Positions 1-9,880 of a stretch of DNA of 64,000 nt are shown here, piece by piece; position 1 is the stretch's first letter, and every line of letters starts with the position of its first letter. Below the pieces are notes generated by a model, which ran no database searches, was not told the origin of the DNA, and was given only the letters and a program-made list of their open reading frames with translations. This DNA comes from Chryseobacterium gleum (lineage in GTDB: Bacteria > Bacteroidota > Bacteroidia > Flavobacteriales_D > Sanyastnellaceae). The stretch spans positions 62,001 through 126,000 of the forward strand of contig CAMCVP010000001.1 in the NCBI GenBank assembly GCA_945881835.1, written 5' to 3'. Both the position numbers and the translations under genes were made by a program.

Positions 1-1
1 T

Positions 2-583
2 GAATTAGCTACTCCAGAAGACGGTGAGCACGGTCACGGGTCTTCAAAGAAGCCTGCTGTTAACAAAGGAGTTTCTCAGCAATTGGATGCACTTTTGAGT
101 GAAGCTAAGATTGACGGAGATTTGATTTCAAGTCTTGGTGATGGAATGAGAACTTTCAGTTCTAACGCTCGTCAAATGGCAGATTCTACCGACGCTGCAA
201 TGGCTAGCTCTAACTATGCTTCTTCATTACAAGACGCTTCTGCAAAGGTTGCTAAATTGGCTTCAACTTATGAGGCTGCTTCTGAGCAATTAACAGGTCT
301 TGCTGCTCATTCTGAGCAAGGAGCTAACGCAGGAGAACATCTTCAAAAAATGTCGCAAAATCTTGCTGCATTGAACGGAATGTACGAATTGCAATTGTCT
401 GAATTGGAGAAAACTCGTGTTATGTTCGGCGATATGGGTGCATTGGTTAAAAACCTTGCAGACTCTGTTGAAGATACCAAGTTGTATAAAGAGAACATTT
501 CTGAGCTTGCGCATAACTTGAAATCTTTGAATACGATTTATGCGAACATGTTGAATGCAATGGGCTCTGGCCGTCAAGCATAA
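2..583 (+). CDS. gldL: GldL, C-terminal part (gliding/T9SS motor inner-membrane protein), cut by window edge
   Basis: The reading frame is open from base 2 and ends at a TAA at 581-583, so the N-terminus lies outside the window. GldL normally has two N-terminal membrane helices and forms, with GldM, the proton-driven motor of the T9SS; only the cytoplasmic C-terminal region is seen here. That region is helical and rich in Ala, Ser, Leu and Glu, as expected for the GldL coiled tail, and ends in LNAMGSGRQA. The call rests on this composition plus the position 43 bases before an unmistakable gldM. gldK is presumably upstream. Confidence 0.88.
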   Translation, partial: ELATPEDGEHGHGSSKKPAVNKGVSQQLDALLSEAKIDGDLISSLGDGMRTFSSNARQMADSTDAAMASSNYASSLQDASAKVAKLASTYEAASEQLTGLAAHSEQGANAGEHLQKMSQNLAALNGMYELQLSELEKTRVMFGDMGALVKNLADSVEDTKLYKENISELAHNLKSLNTIYANMLNAMGSGRQA

Positions 584-613
584 GTTCCAAAAATATTTGT
601 TGTAATAAAAAAC

Positions 614-619
614 AGGAGG
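614..619 (+). promoter_or_regulatory. Strong Shine-Dalgarno sequence of gldM
   Basis: A perfect AGGAGG stands 7 bases before the gldM ATG at 627. Bacteroidota generally do not use Shine-Dalgarno sequences, and no comparable motif stands at this distance before the other genes I checked here, so this site is unusual for its surroundings. Confidence 0.6.
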
Positions 620-626
620 AACTAAA

Positions 627-2339
627 ATGGCAGGTGGAAAAGAAACCCCACGGCAGAAGATGATCGGGATGATGTATCTCGTTCTTACCGCACTTCTAGC
701 CATGAATATATCGAAGGACGTTTTGAACGCCTTCATTCAAATCAATCGCGGATTGGTGAAAAACAGCGCTAACTCTGAGGAGCGTGCTGACGCAACGTTA
801 GGATTACTAGACAACTGGAGTGACAAGGAAAAGGCTCGCCCTTTCCAAGACAAAGCGCATGAAATGGTTGAAAAAGCCGATGCGTTAGTTAAGTATGTCA
901 TTGAAATGCAAGCACACGTTTTGGCATGTTCTGCAAAGGGCAGTCCTGATGGCGCTGGATTTGAAGAATTTATCGTAGATGGACATTTGATTGACATAGG
1001 GGACAAAGAAAAAGTTTCTAAACCCGATGAAAACCAAAATACCACAGGTATGTTAATTGGCGATGAGCCAGCTTCTCCAAAGAACGGTGCTTGGTCAGCT
1101 TTGGAACTACGTGAAAAGTTGACTGCTTTTTCTAATGAGTGTCAAAATTTATCTGTAACTGATTTAAAAGGAAATGTTCACACACTGGCCGACAGAGCTC
1201 CGGAAGCCAAAGCTCTTATTGCTAACACATTTGCTTTCGAGGATGTTAAAAATCACGAAGAAGGTGAGCCAGACGAGAAGTGGGAAACTGCTCTTTTCTA
1301 TCACACACCTCTTGCTGCGGTAATTGCTCACTTAAGTAAAATTGAGTCTGACGTTATCTTGGTGAAGAACACCGTATTAAACTTCTTGGCTTCTTCGATC
1401 AACGCATCCGATTTGAAATTCTCGGATGTAACCGTAGCTGTTGTTCCAAAACAAAGCTATATTTTGAAAGGAGACTCGTTTGTAGCAGAAATTTATTTGG
1501 CTGCATACAACAAGGCTAGCAAAACTAGAGTTTATATGGGTGGTGAAGTAGGAGAAGGAGCAAAGCCTGAGTTATTCGATTACGCCGGTAAGGAGCCGAT
1601 CATGTCTGGTTCAGACGGAAAGTGTAAATTCAAGATTAACGAAAGCGCTTTAGGTTCTCACTCTCACAAAGGGGTAATTGTGTATCAAGATGCCGATGGT
1701 AATGATGTGCCAAAACCATTCATCATTCCTCCATTCACGGTAGGTGAAGCAGCCTTGGTTGTTTCTCCAACTGCTATGATGGTGTTTTATGAGCGTGTAG
1801 AGAACCCAGTTGAAATTTCAGTTCCTGGTGTTGACCCAAGTCAATTGAGCGTGAGCATGAGCGGAGGATCTATTTCACCGAAGGGTGGTGGAAACTACGT
1901 TGTAATGCCAACGAACGGTTCGAAAGATGCAACGATTAACGTATCTGCTACCATCAATGGAAAACAAGTGAGCATGCCTGGTAAGCAATTTAAGATTAAA
2001 AAATTACCAGATCCAACTCCTTCATTCCAAGGAAAGAATCATATGACTACAACCATTTCTCGTGGAGATGCGACAGCAGCTTCAGCGGTATTTGCAAGTA
2101 TGGGTGCTGACTTCGTATTCCAAGGGATTCCAGTGTCAATCAACGGGTTTACAATGACTGTAGCTAGTGCGGGTAAGATTACTCCTGAGATGCGCGCTAC
2201 AGGTGGTTCGTTAACGCCAGAGATGAAATCGGCTTTGTCAAAAGTTAAAACTGGAGATAAAATTTATGTAGAAAGAATTGAAGCTTCAGTTGCTGGTGAA
2301 AGACGTCCTCTTCCATCAATTAGTTTGAAAGTTCAATAA
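627..2339 (+). CDS. gldM: GldM, T9SS/gliding motor periplasmic shaft
   Basis: 570 residues. The N-terminus begins MAGGKETPRQKMIGMMYLVL, the typical GldM start, with one membrane helix at about residues 12-30 and a long periplasmic part that in known GldM forms a dimeric chain of four domains (D1-D4). GldM couples the proton-driven GldL ring to GldK/GldN rings at the outer membrane and so energises both T9SS export and gliding. Length is close to known GldM/PorM (about 510-570). The gene lies between gldL and gldN in the usual order, 43 and 22 bases apart. Translation is probably helped by the AGGAGG at 614-619. Confidence 0.97.
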   Translation: MAGGKETPRQKMIGMMYLVLTALLAMNISKDVLNAFIQINRGLVKNSANSEERADATLGLLDNWSDKEKARPFQDKAHEMVEKADALVKYVIEMQAHVLACSAKGSPDGAGFEEFIVDGHLIDIGDKEKVSKPDENQNTTGMLIGDEPASPKNGAWSALELREKLTAFSNECQNLSVTDLKGNVHTLADRAPEAKALIANTFAFEDVKNHEEGEPDEKWETALFYHTPLAAVIAHLSKIESDVILVKNTVLNFLASSINASDLKFSDVTVAVVPKQSYILKGDSFVAEIYLAAYNKASKTRVYMGGEVGEGAKPELFDYAGKEPIMSGSDGKCKFKINESALGSHSHKGVIVYQDADGNDVPKPFIIPPFTVGEAALVVSPTAMMVFYERVENPVEISVPGVDPSQLSVSMSGGSISPKGGGNYVVMPTNGSKDATINVSATINGKQVSMPGKQFKIKKLPDPTPSFQGKNHMTTTISRGDATAASAVFASMGADFVFQGIPVSINGFTMTVASAGKITPEMRATGGSLTPEMKSALSKVKTGDKIYVERIEASVAGERRPLPSISLKVQ

Positions 2340-2361
2340 TAATTTTTTAAAACGTAGGGCT

Positions 2362-3228
2362 ATGAAAAAGCTAATTCCTGTTTTAATTGTTGCAGCATTC
2401 ATGCTTGTTGCTAACAGCTCTTATGCACAACCGCGCAGAAATGTGTTGGATGGAGCGTATGTGCAAGAAAACAATCCGCAGCGCAGAGTAAAGGAATGGC
2501 CTTATTTGCGTGAGGCAGACGTTCTTTGGAAGAAGCGCGTTTGGGAAGAAATTGATCTTCGTCAGAAGATGAATTACCCATTGTTATACCCTCTTAAGGA
2601 ATTGAAGGGTCGCAAAAGCTTATGGCAAGTAATGATTAAAGGTGTGGAAGACGGTAATTTAACTGCTTACAGCACTGGTCCAGCAGGTGATGACGATGAG
2701 TTCACTTACAAGTTGGAGCCAGAGCAGGTTAAGGCCTTATTGAACATTCCGATTACTGTAAAGAACTACATTAACGCAGATGAGTATGTATTGAAAGATA
2801 CAATGATTACTCGTGAAGCCGAGGATATCGTTGGATACCGTTTGAAGGAAGATTGGATTTTCGACAAGCAACGTTCACAGCGTTATGTAAGAATTATTGG
2901 TATTGCACCAATGGTTCTTCCAAGAAATGCTGAAGGACAATTGCGTGATCCAGACAACCCAGTAGCTGTTCCGTTGTTTTGGTTGTACTACCGCGAGTGT
3001 CGTTATGTATTCGCGAATTGGGACAGCTTCAACACGGTCAACGATGCGTTTCGCGGAAGTTACGATGATCTTTTCGAAATGAGAAGATTCTCTGCTCACG
3101 TAATCAAAGAAGAAAATGTTTATGATCGTGAAATTCAACAGTACGCTCAAGGACTTGATGCGCTTCTGGAGAGTGAGCGTGTGAAGAAGGAAATCTTCGA
3201 ATACGAACACGATTTGTGGAACTATTAA
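2362..3228 (+). CDS. gldN: GldN, T9SS/gliding periplasmic ring protein
   Basis: 288 residues with a Sec signal peptide (MKKLIPVLIVAAFMLVANSS, cleavage after YAQ). The mature part carries the GldN/PorN pattern: DGAYVQENNP near the start, VWEEIDLRQKMNYPL and KEDWIFDKQRSQRYVRIIGI. GldN forms a periplasmic ring with the lipoprotein GldK under the outer membrane and contacts GldM. It is the last gene of the gldLMN operon and is followed directly by a strong terminator. Family and position agree. Confidence 0.95.
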   Translation: MKKLIPVLIVAAFMLVANSSYAQPRRNVLDGAYVQENNPQRRVKEWPYLREADVLWKKRVWEEIDLRQKMNYPLLYPLKELKGRKSLWQVMIKGVEDGNLTAYSTGPAGDDDEFTYKLEPEQVKALLNIPITVKNYINADEYVLKDTMITREAEDIVGYRLKEDWIFDKQRSQRYVRIIGIAPMVLPRNAEGQLRDPDNPVAVPLFWLYYRECRYVFANWDSFNTVNDAFRGSYDDLFEMRRFSAHVIKEENVYDREIQQYAQGLDALLESERVKKEIFEYEHDLWNY

Positions 3229-3249
3229 TTTTAATGTTTTGAATCTGAA

Positions 3250-3281
3250 CCCCTCGGTTTATCCGAGGGGTTTGTTTTTTT
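3250..3281 (+). terminator. Rho-independent terminator after gldN
   Basis: Perfect 8-bp stem CCCCTCGG/CCGAGGGG (3250-3257 with 3263-3270), 5-base loop, then TTTGTTTTTT. It ends the gldLMN transcript 20 bases after the gldN stop and shortly before the ABC-F start at 3290. Confidence 0.92.
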
Positions 3282-3289
3282 AGGAAGTC

Positions 3290-5197
3290 ATGATAACAGT
3301 AGGTAATTTAAGCGTGCATTTTGGCTCGAGAGAGCTCTTTTCGAAGATTGGGTATTTCATTGGTCCTCGCGAAAGAATAGGTCTTGTGGGGAAGAACGGA
3401 GCAGGAAAATCTACCATGCTTAAGATTTTGGCGGGTGTTCAAAAGCCTACTGAAGGAACCATATCATTGGCTCGTGGCACTACCATCGGATACCTTCCGC
3501 AGGAAATGGTGCACTCAGAAGATGCAAGCGTTTATGAAGAGGCACAAGGTGCCTTTCGCGAGCTTCAAGTGATGAAGGCTCGAATGGAGGAGTTGGGAGA
3601 CCTTATAGCCAACCATTCGGATTATACATCGGATGACTATGCAAATCTTATTGACGAGATTGAGGCCGTATCGCATAGACTTTCATTGTTGGATGTCGGC
3701 AGTACGGACGAGAAGATTGAGCGAGTATTAAAAGGACTTGGCTTTACATCTAAAGATTTAAAGCGTCCAATGCGTGAGTTCAGTGGTGGCTGGAAAATGC
3801 GTGTGGAATTGGGTAAACTCTTGTTAGAAAACCCGGATTTATTGTTACTCGATGAGCCTACAAACCACTTGGATATTGAAAGTATTGAATGGTTGGAAGA
3901 ATTTCTAGTTGAATATCCAGGTGCAATTGTTTTGATTTCTCACGATAGAACATTCTTAGACAATGTTACAAAGCGTACGATTGAGATTTCTAAATCGAAG
4001 TTGTACGATTATAAGTTTTCTTATTCCAAGTATATTGTTCAGCGTGAATCAGAGGTAGAGCGTCAAGAAAACGCGGCGAAGAACCAACAGAAGTATATTG
4101 AGGACACCAAGAAGTTAATCGATAAATTCCGCGCGAAAAAAGATAAGGCAGCATTTGCACAGACCTTGATTCGAAAACTTGACAAGCTTGACAAAATTGA
4201 AGTAGATGATATTGACGGAACCAAAGTAAGAATTGCTTTTCCGCCTTCTCCACATGCCGGTAAGGTTATACTGGAAGGATTCGATGTTGGGAAATCGTAT
4301 GGCGATTTACATCTTTTTTCAAAAGTAAATTTCCAAATTGCGCGTGGAGAAAAAGTGGCACTCATTGGAAAGAATGGTGTGGGTAAAAGCTCCATGCTTC
4401 GCATGATCATGAATCAAGAGCCATACGATGGAGAATTGAAGATTGGTTACAGTGTTGAGGTAGGGTATTATGCGCAAAATCAGAGTGATATTTTAGATGG
4501 TGAAAAGACGGTCTTTCAAACGATAGATGACGAGGCCGTTGGAGAAATACGCAAAAGTGTCCGCGGATTGCTAGGAGCATTCTTGTTCAGTGGAGACGAT
4601 ATAGATAAGAAGGTGAAGGTTTTGTCAGGAGGAGAGAAGGCGCGTTTGGCATTTTGTAAATTGCTTCTTCAACCCTACAACTTCTTGGTACTCGATGAGC
4701 CTACCAACCACTTGGATTTGGCTTCAAAGGAAGTTTTAAAGAATGCCATAGCGAAGTATGATGGAACAGTCTTGTTGGTGTCGCACGACAGAGATTTCTT
4801 AGATGGATTAACCCAAAAAGTTTTTGAGATACAGGCAGATCGAATGGTTGTTTTCCCTGGCGATGTGAAAGAATTTTTAAGAGACAAAAAGGCAACGAGT
4901 ATTGCTCTTTATGAGAATGAAAAAGTAGTAAAGCAGCAAGAGAAAATTCAAAAAGAAGAGGTCATAGTTGAGGCTAAACCAGCCGTAAAAATAGACAAGT
5001 CCAAGGAAAAGGAAGTGAAGAAAGTGGAAGCAGATATTGAAAAGAAGGAATTGCAAATGGCAGAACTGGAAGTTGAAATGGCAACCATGGATTATTCCAA
5101 TCTCGAGTTAGTGAATACGCAGAACGCGAGGTATGAGCTACTTAAAAAGGAGCTTGAGGCGTTAATGGAAAAATGGGAAAATCTTGCCGCGGAATAA
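3290..5197 (+). CDS. ABC-F family ATPase (ribosome-associated, Uup-like architecture)
   Basis: 635 residues with two ABC ATPase domains and no membrane segments. Domain 1 has Walker A GKNGAGKS (residues about 34-41), signature FSGGWKMR and Walker B LLLLDEPTNHLD. Domain 2 has GKNGVGKS, LSGGEKARLAF and LVLDEPTNHLD. The linker between them is rich in Lys and Gln and typical of ABC-F, as is the C-terminal charged coiled coil (about residues 560-635). ABC-F proteins act on the ribosomal E site to rescue or tune translation; some give antibiotic resistance. The C-terminal coil resembles Uup/ABCF3-type members. The subgroup cannot be settled by eye. Its stop abuts the stop of secA with no base between. 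Confidence 0.93.
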   Translation: MITVGNLSVHFGSRELFSKIGYFIGPRERIGLVGKNGAGKSTMLKILAGVQKPTEGTISLARGTTIGYLPQEMVHSEDASVYEEAQGAFRELQVMKARMEELGDLIANHSDYTSDDYANLIDEIEAVSHRLSLLDVGSTDEKIERVLKGLGFTSKDLKRPMREFSGGWKMRVELGKLLLENPDLLLLDEPTNHLDIESIEWLEEFLVEYPGAIVLISHDRTFLDNVTKRTIEISKSKLYDYKFSYSKYIVQRESEVERQENAAKNQQKYIEDTKKLIDKFRAKKDKAAFAQTLIRKLDKLDKIEVDDIDGTKVRIAFPPSPHAGKVILEGFDVGKSYGDLHLFSKVNFQIARGEKVALIGKNGVGKSSMLRMIMNQEPYDGELKIGYSVEVGYYAQNQSDILDGEKTVFQTIDDEAVGEIRKSVRGLLGAFLFSGDDIDKKVKVLSGGEKARLAFCKLLLQPYNFLVLDEPTNHLDLASKEVLKNAIAKYDGTVLLVSHDRDFLDGLTQKVFEIQADRMVVFPGDVKEFLRDKKATSIALYENEKVVKQQEKIQKEEVIVEAKPAVKIDKSKEKEVKKVEADIEKKELQMAELEVEMATMDYSNLELVNTQNARYELLKKELEALMEKWENLAAE

Positions 5198-8100
5198 TTA
5201 CTTTCCGTGACAAGATTTATATTTCTTTCCTGAACCGCATGGGCACGGTTCGTTACGATTAATTCTAGGATCAGCAATCACAGGAGCAACTCTTTGTGGA
5301 GATGCCATTGCACCTGCTTCTTGCGATTGACTTGCTTGTTGATTCAAGTTTGAGGAATCGGCTTTCATTGTTTGGGTACGAACAACTTCGCGCTGAGGAG
5401 CTTGATTCACTTGGCTTCCAGAAGGTAATTGACATGTCAGTAGGAAGTTTGCAATCTCAGCATTTGTCTTCGTAATCATGGTTCGGAACAAATCAAAGCT
5501 TTCCTTTTTGTATATCAACAAAGGATCTTTTTGCTCGTGAGCCGCAAACTGAACATTGCTCCTCAAATCGTCCATTGCGCGCAAATGCTCTTTCCAGTTT
5601 TGATCGATAATGGCAAGCGTAATTCCTTTTTCAAGGGCGCTGATCATTTCTTTTCCACCTGAAGAATGAGCCTTTTCAAGGTTAACAGCAACCTGAATTC
5701 CTTTCAATCCATTGTTGAATGGAATAGCAATGTTCTGATAGCCTTGCGTGTTTGTGCGGTATACATTTTCAATAACAGGGAAAGCTTCTTCAGCCAAACT
5801 GTCGATACGAGAAGTGTATGCTGTAAGAACTGCTTCATAAGTAGCGTGAATGACATTCATTTCATTATCAGAAACGAATTGGTCTTGACTCACAGGAGCT
5901 TCAATTCCGAAATAACGAAGCAATTCTATTTTATACGCGTCGTAATTCTTGGCGCTGTGCGCATACGATACAGCAGCTTGCGCTAAATCGAACAACATGT
6001 TGTCGATGTCAAGCTTCAAACGTTCTCCGAACAGCGCGTGTCTTCTGCGTTTGTAGATTACTTCACGCTGTGCATTCATCACGTCATCGAATTCCAACAA
6101 ACGTTTACGAATACCGAAGTTATTCTCTTCTACTTTTTTCTGAGCTCTTTCAATAGAACTCGTAATCATTGAATGCTGAATGACTTCACCTTCCTTCAGA
6201 CCAAGTCTATCCATCATTTTCGCTATGCGATCACTTCCGAATAAGCGCATCAAATCATCTTCCAACGAAACGTAGAAAGATGAAGATCCTGGATCGCCTT
6301 GACGTCCAGAACGTCCGCGTAACTGACGGTCAACACGACGAGAATCATGACGCTCCGTGCCGATAATGGCTAATCCGCCTGAATCTTTAACACCTTCACC
6401 AAGCTTAATGTCGGTACCACGACCTGCCATATTCGTAGCAATGGTAACAGTTCCGGCCTTACCTGCTAAGGATACAATTTCTGCTTCTTTTTGGTGAAGT
6501 TTCGCATTCAATACTTGGTGGTCAATTCCGCGTTGACGAAGCATTCTGCTTAGAACTTCAGAGACCTCTACAGTAGTAGTACCAACCAATACAGGTCTTC
6601 CGGCCTCACGCAATTCAACTATTTCTTCAATAACCGCATTGTATTTCTCTCTCTTCGTTTTATAGATTTTATCGTCTTGGTCTTTTCTAGAAATAGGACG
6701 GTGAGTAGGAATAATCATCACATCTAACTTGTAGATGTCCCACAATTCACCTGCTTCTGTTTCAGCGGTACCGGTCATACCCGCAAGCTTATGGTACATG
6801 CGGAAATAGTTCTGTAAAGTAATGGTGGCGTAGGTTTGCGTTGCCGCTTCAACCTTTACATTCTCTTTCGCTTCAATAGCTTGGTGCAGACCATCTGAGA
6901 AACGACGACCTTCCATCATACGTCCGGTTTGCTCATCAACAATTTTCACCTTGTTGTCCATAACCACGTATTCCTTGTCTCTTTCGAAAAGGGCATAGGC
7001 TCTAAGGAGTTGATTGATGGTATGGATACGTTCACTTTTAACGCTGTAATCACGCTGAAGTTCTTCAAGCGCATTCACGCGAGCCGCATCGCTTGCAGAA
7101 GATTTCTCGATGTTGGCTATTTCTGTTCCGATATCTGGAAGAACGAAGAAACGATCGTCTTCCATATTTTTCGACATCAATTGAATTCCTTTGTCTGTCA
7201 ATTCAATTTGATTGTTTTTCTCATCAATCACGAAGAACAACTCTGCATCTGCTTTGGGCATTTCGCGTTGGTTGTCTTGTAAATACTGACCTTCAGTCTT
7301 TAAGAGAATGGCTTTGATTCCTTCCTCACTTAAAAATTTAATTAATGCTTTGTTTCGAGGTAAACCGCGATAAGCACGAAGGAGTGCCAATCCACCTTCT
7401 TGCAATTCTTCCTTATTCGGTGTGCCTGATTCGGGTTGAAGTTTTTTCTTCGCATCTGTAAGGAAATCTGTAACGACAGATTTTTGCGCGTTCATAAGAA
7501 CCTGAATCTTTGGCTTTAACGCATCGAATTCTTGTTGGTCTCCTTTCGACGTAGGGCCAGAAATAATCAACGGTGTTCTCGCTTCATCAATTAAAACAGA
7601 ATCGACCTCGTCAATAATCGCGAAGTGGTGTTTACGTTGAACCAAATGCGAAGCTTCAACAGCCATATTGTCACGCAGATAGTCAAAACCAAATTCGTTG
7701 TTCGTTCCGAAAGTAATGTGAGCTTGGTAGGCATTTCTGCGGGCGTCGGAATTAGGTTGGTGCTTGTCTACACAATCAACACTTAGACCGTGGAATTCAT
7801 ACAGAGGGCCCATCCACTCTGAGTCACGTCGAGCCAAGTAATCGTTAACCGTAACAACGTGCACGCCTTTGTTTGCAAGGGCGTTCAGGAATACAGGAAG
7901 TGTGGCAACCAATGTTTTTCCTTCTCCAGTAGCCATCTCTGCTACTTTTCCTTGGTGTAGTGCAATACCACCGATTAACTGAACATCGTAGTGAACCATG
8001 TCCCAAGTAAAGCGGTTTCCCGCTGCAGACCAATTGTTTTTCCAAATGGCTTTATCCCCTTCAATACGAACGTAGTCTTTGGCTGTTTGAATGGCGAAAT

Positions 8101-8524
8101 CCTTGTCGTTCGCATTAGCAGTAACTGTGATTTCCTCGTTGTTCTTGAAAATCTCTGCTGTGCGCTTTATAACGGCAAATGCTTCTGGAAGAATCTCCAA
8201 AAGTATTTTTTCAATTTCTTCGTTTATGTTTTTTCTAACCTTGTCAACTTCAACATAAATACCTTCTTTTTCTTCAAGCGCATCAAGGGGCAACGCTTCA
8301 GCTTTTGAATTTAAGGCCGTAACCTCGTCTTCAAGGTGCTGAACATGTTGTTGAATGCGCAATTGCATGTCAAGGGACATACGACGAACGTCATCGGCTG
8401 TTGCACTTGAAATAGATTCGTAAGCAGCTTTGGTTGATTTAAGAAGGGGTTGAATGATTTCGAGATCTTTCTCTTTTTTATCTCCAATTATTTTCTTCAG
8501 AATGGTATTGAGCGCTCCGAGCAT
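5198..8524 (-). CDS. secA: SecA, preprotein translocase ATPase
   Basis: About 1108 residues from the chosen start. SecA drives proteins through SecYEG. Walker A MATGEGKT lies near residue 200, Walker B is [18 protein letters not shown], and the helicase core shows [13 protein letters not shown] and [17 protein letters not shown]. The C-terminus ends in a zinc-binding SEC-C motif ([14 protein letters not shown]) that usually binds SecB and ribosomes. It is longer than E. coli SecA (901), as is usual in Bacteroidota. I prefer the ATG at 8524 ([17 protein letters not shown]) because family members begin at this point; an in-frame ATG at 8572 would add 16 residues. Confidence 0.97.
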   Translation of the reverse strand: MLGALNTILKKIIGDKKEKDLEIIQPLLKSTKAAYESISSATADDVRRMSLDMQLRIQQHVQHLEDEVTALNSKAEALPLDALEEKEGIYVEVDKVRKNINEEIEKILLEILPEAFAVIKRTAEIFKNNEEITVTANANDKDFAIQTAKDYVRIEGDKAIWKNNWSAAGNRFTWDMVHYDVQLIGGIALHQGKVAEMATGEGKTLVATLPVFLNALANKGVHVVTVNDYLARRDSEWMGPLYEFHGLSVDCVDKHQPNSDARRNAYQAHITFGTNNEFGFDYLRDNMAVEASHLVQRKHHFAIIDEVDSVLIDEARTPLIISGPTSKGDQQEFDALKPKIQVLMNAQKSVVTDFLTDAKKKLQPESGTPNKEELQEGGLALLRAYRGLPRNKALIKFLSEEGIKAILLKTEGQYLQDNQREMPKADAELFFVIDEKNNQIELTDKGIQLMSKNMEDDRFFVLPDIGTEIANIEKSSASDAARVNALEELQRDYSVKSERIHTINQLLRAYALFERDKEYVVMDNKVKIVDEQTGRMMEGRRFSDGLHQAIEAKENVKVEAATQTYATITLQNYFRMYHKLAGMTGTAETEAGELWDIYKLDVMIIPTHRPISRKDQDDKIYKTKREKYNAVIEEIVELREAGRPVLVGTTTVEVSEVLSRMLRQRGIDHQVLNAKLHQKEAEIVSLAGKAGTVTIATNMAGRGTDIKLGEGVKDSGGLAIIGTERHDSRRVDRQLRGRSGRQGDPGSSSFYVSLEDDLMRLFGSDRIAKMMDRLGLKEGEVIQHSMITSSIERAQKKVEENNFGIRKRLLEFDDVMNAQREVIYKRRRHALFGERLKLDIDNMLFDLAQAAVSYAHSAKNYDAYKIELLRYFGIEAPVSQDQFVSDNEMNVIHATYEAVLTAYTSRIDSLAEEAFPVIENVYRTNTQGYQNIAIPFNNGLKGIQVAVNLEKAHSSGGKEMISALEKGITLAIIDQNWKEHLRAMDDLRSNVQFAAHEQKDPLLIYKKESFDLFRTMITKTNAEIANFLLTCQLPSGSQVNQAPQREVVRTQTMKADSSNLNQQASQSQEAGAMASPQRVAPVIADPRINRNEPCPCGSGKKYKSCHGK

Positions 8525-8756
8525 GTTTTCTTCAATTAATGGTAGCAAATGTAACTCCTTCTTGCTTTTCATAAGTTATAAAAACAAGCGGATAGTTTTT
8601 TTTCTTGCCGAAAAGTAGTGCCATAAAATATAGCTGAAATTCTGTCATTGAAATGAGAAAATAAGAAAAAAAATCACAAAGCCTACGTAGATAAGGGGTG
8701 CAGAGAAATGAGAATTTAATTGTTAAAAACTAGGCCTTCTTGTTAACTGTTTTAAG

Positions 8757-8787
8757 TTGCAATTTCACGCTTGATAACGAATCTTTG
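8757..8787 (+). promoter_or_regulatory. Weak promoter candidate for nrdB
   Basis: In the 294-base gap between secA and nrdB, TTG at 8757-8759 is followed after 20 bases by AATCTTTG (8780-8787), one mismatch from the -7 consensus TAnnTTTG. It would give a leader of about 75 bases. I see no NrdR-type repeat in the gap and nothing else of note. Confidence 0.3.
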
Positions 8788-8866
8788 AAGTCGCGAATTT
8801 GGAAAACAATCGAATGACTATGTTTTCTATTTCTCGAAGCCAAACCACACATAAATAATTATTTCG

Positions 8867-9847
8867 ATGCAGCAAGAAGAGCCACTATTGAAGGAGAATC
8901 CAGACAGATTCGTTCTTTTTCCAATTATCCACCAAGATATTTGGCAGATGTACAAAACTTCTGAAGCGAGTTTTTGGACAGCGGAGGAAATTGATTTGAG
9001 TGTTGACTTGGTTGATTGGAATACGAAGTTGAATAACGACGAGCGTCATTTCATTAAGCATGTTTTGGCTTTTTTCGCGGCTAGCGATGGAATCGTAAAC
9101 GAAAATTTAGCAGAGAACTTTGTTCGTGAGGTTCAGTATACTGAAGCGAAATTTTTCTACGGATTTCAAATTATGATGGAAAACATTCACAGTGAAACCT
9201 ATTCATTGTTGATAGACACCTATATCAAGGATACTGCTGATAAAAATTATTTATTCAAAGCAATCGATACGTTGGATTGCGTGAAGAAGAAAGCCGAGTG
9301 GGCATTGCGTTGGATCAAAGGCGGGTCGTTCACTGAGCGTTTGGTTGCTTTTGCTGCAGTAGAAGGAATTTTCTTCTCGGGCAGTTTTTGCAGTATTTTC
9401 TGGTTGAAGAAACGTGGGCTTATGCCAGGACTAACCTTCAGCAACGAGTTAATTAGTCGCGATGAAGGGATGCATTGCGACTTCGCATGTTTGCTTTACA
9501 ATAATCATATTGAAAACAAATTATCGAAAGAGCGTGTTCGCGAAATTATTGAACAAGCGGTTGCGATTGAACGTGAATTTATCACGGATGCGCTTCCGGT
9601 TCGTTTGATAGGAATGAACAGTGATTTAATGAGTCAGTATATTGAATTCGTTGCAGACCGTTTGTTGAACGAGTTGGGTAATGAAAAGATTTATAACAGC
9701 ACGAATCCGTTTGACTTTATGGATTTAATTAGTGTTGAGGGTAAAACAAACTTCTTTGAAAAGCGCGTTGCTGAATATCAAAAAGCAGGTGTAAAAGATG
9801 GTCCTTCTGAAGATTCGAGAGCAATTTCTTTTTCAGAAGAGTTTTAA
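8867..9847 (+). CDS. nrdB: Ribonucleoside-diphosphate reductase small subunit (class Ia, eukaryote-like R2)
   Basis: 326 residues. NrdB carries the di-iron centre and tyrosyl radical that activate NrdA. The stretch [20 protein letters not shown] matches the eukaryotic-type R2 motif; its Tyr in FYGFQ corresponds to the radical tyrosine (mouse Y177), and Glu/His of MENIHSE are iron ligands. A second ligand pair is in [23 protein letters not shown] and [20 protein letters not shown] are also eukaryote-like. The acidic tail ending SFSEEF is the usual NrdA-docking peptide. nrdA follows after 33 bases; order nrdB-nrdA. Confidence 0.97.
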   Translation: MQQEEPLLKENPDRFVLFPIIHQDIWQMYKTSEASFWTAEEIDLSVDLVDWNTKLNNDERHFIKHVLAFFAASDGIVNENLAENFVREVQYTEAKFFYGFQIMMENIHSETYSLLIDTYIKDTADKNYLFKAIDTLDCVKKKAEWALRWIKGGSFTERLVAFAAVEGIFFSGSFCSIFWLKKRGLMPGLTFSNELISRDEGMHCDFACLLYNNHIENKLSKERVREIIEQAVAIEREFITDALPVRLIGMNSDLMSQYIEFVADRLLNELGNEKIYNSTNPFDFMDLISVEGKTNFFEKRVAEYQKAGVKDGPSEDSRAISFSEEF

Positions 9848-9880
9848 GAAAATTAGGCGTTAACGAAATATAGTAAGTAC

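Noticed and set aside
8573-8866. NrdR boxes upstream of nrdB
   Set aside because: I looked for paired NrdR-type repeats in the gap and found none with acceptable match.
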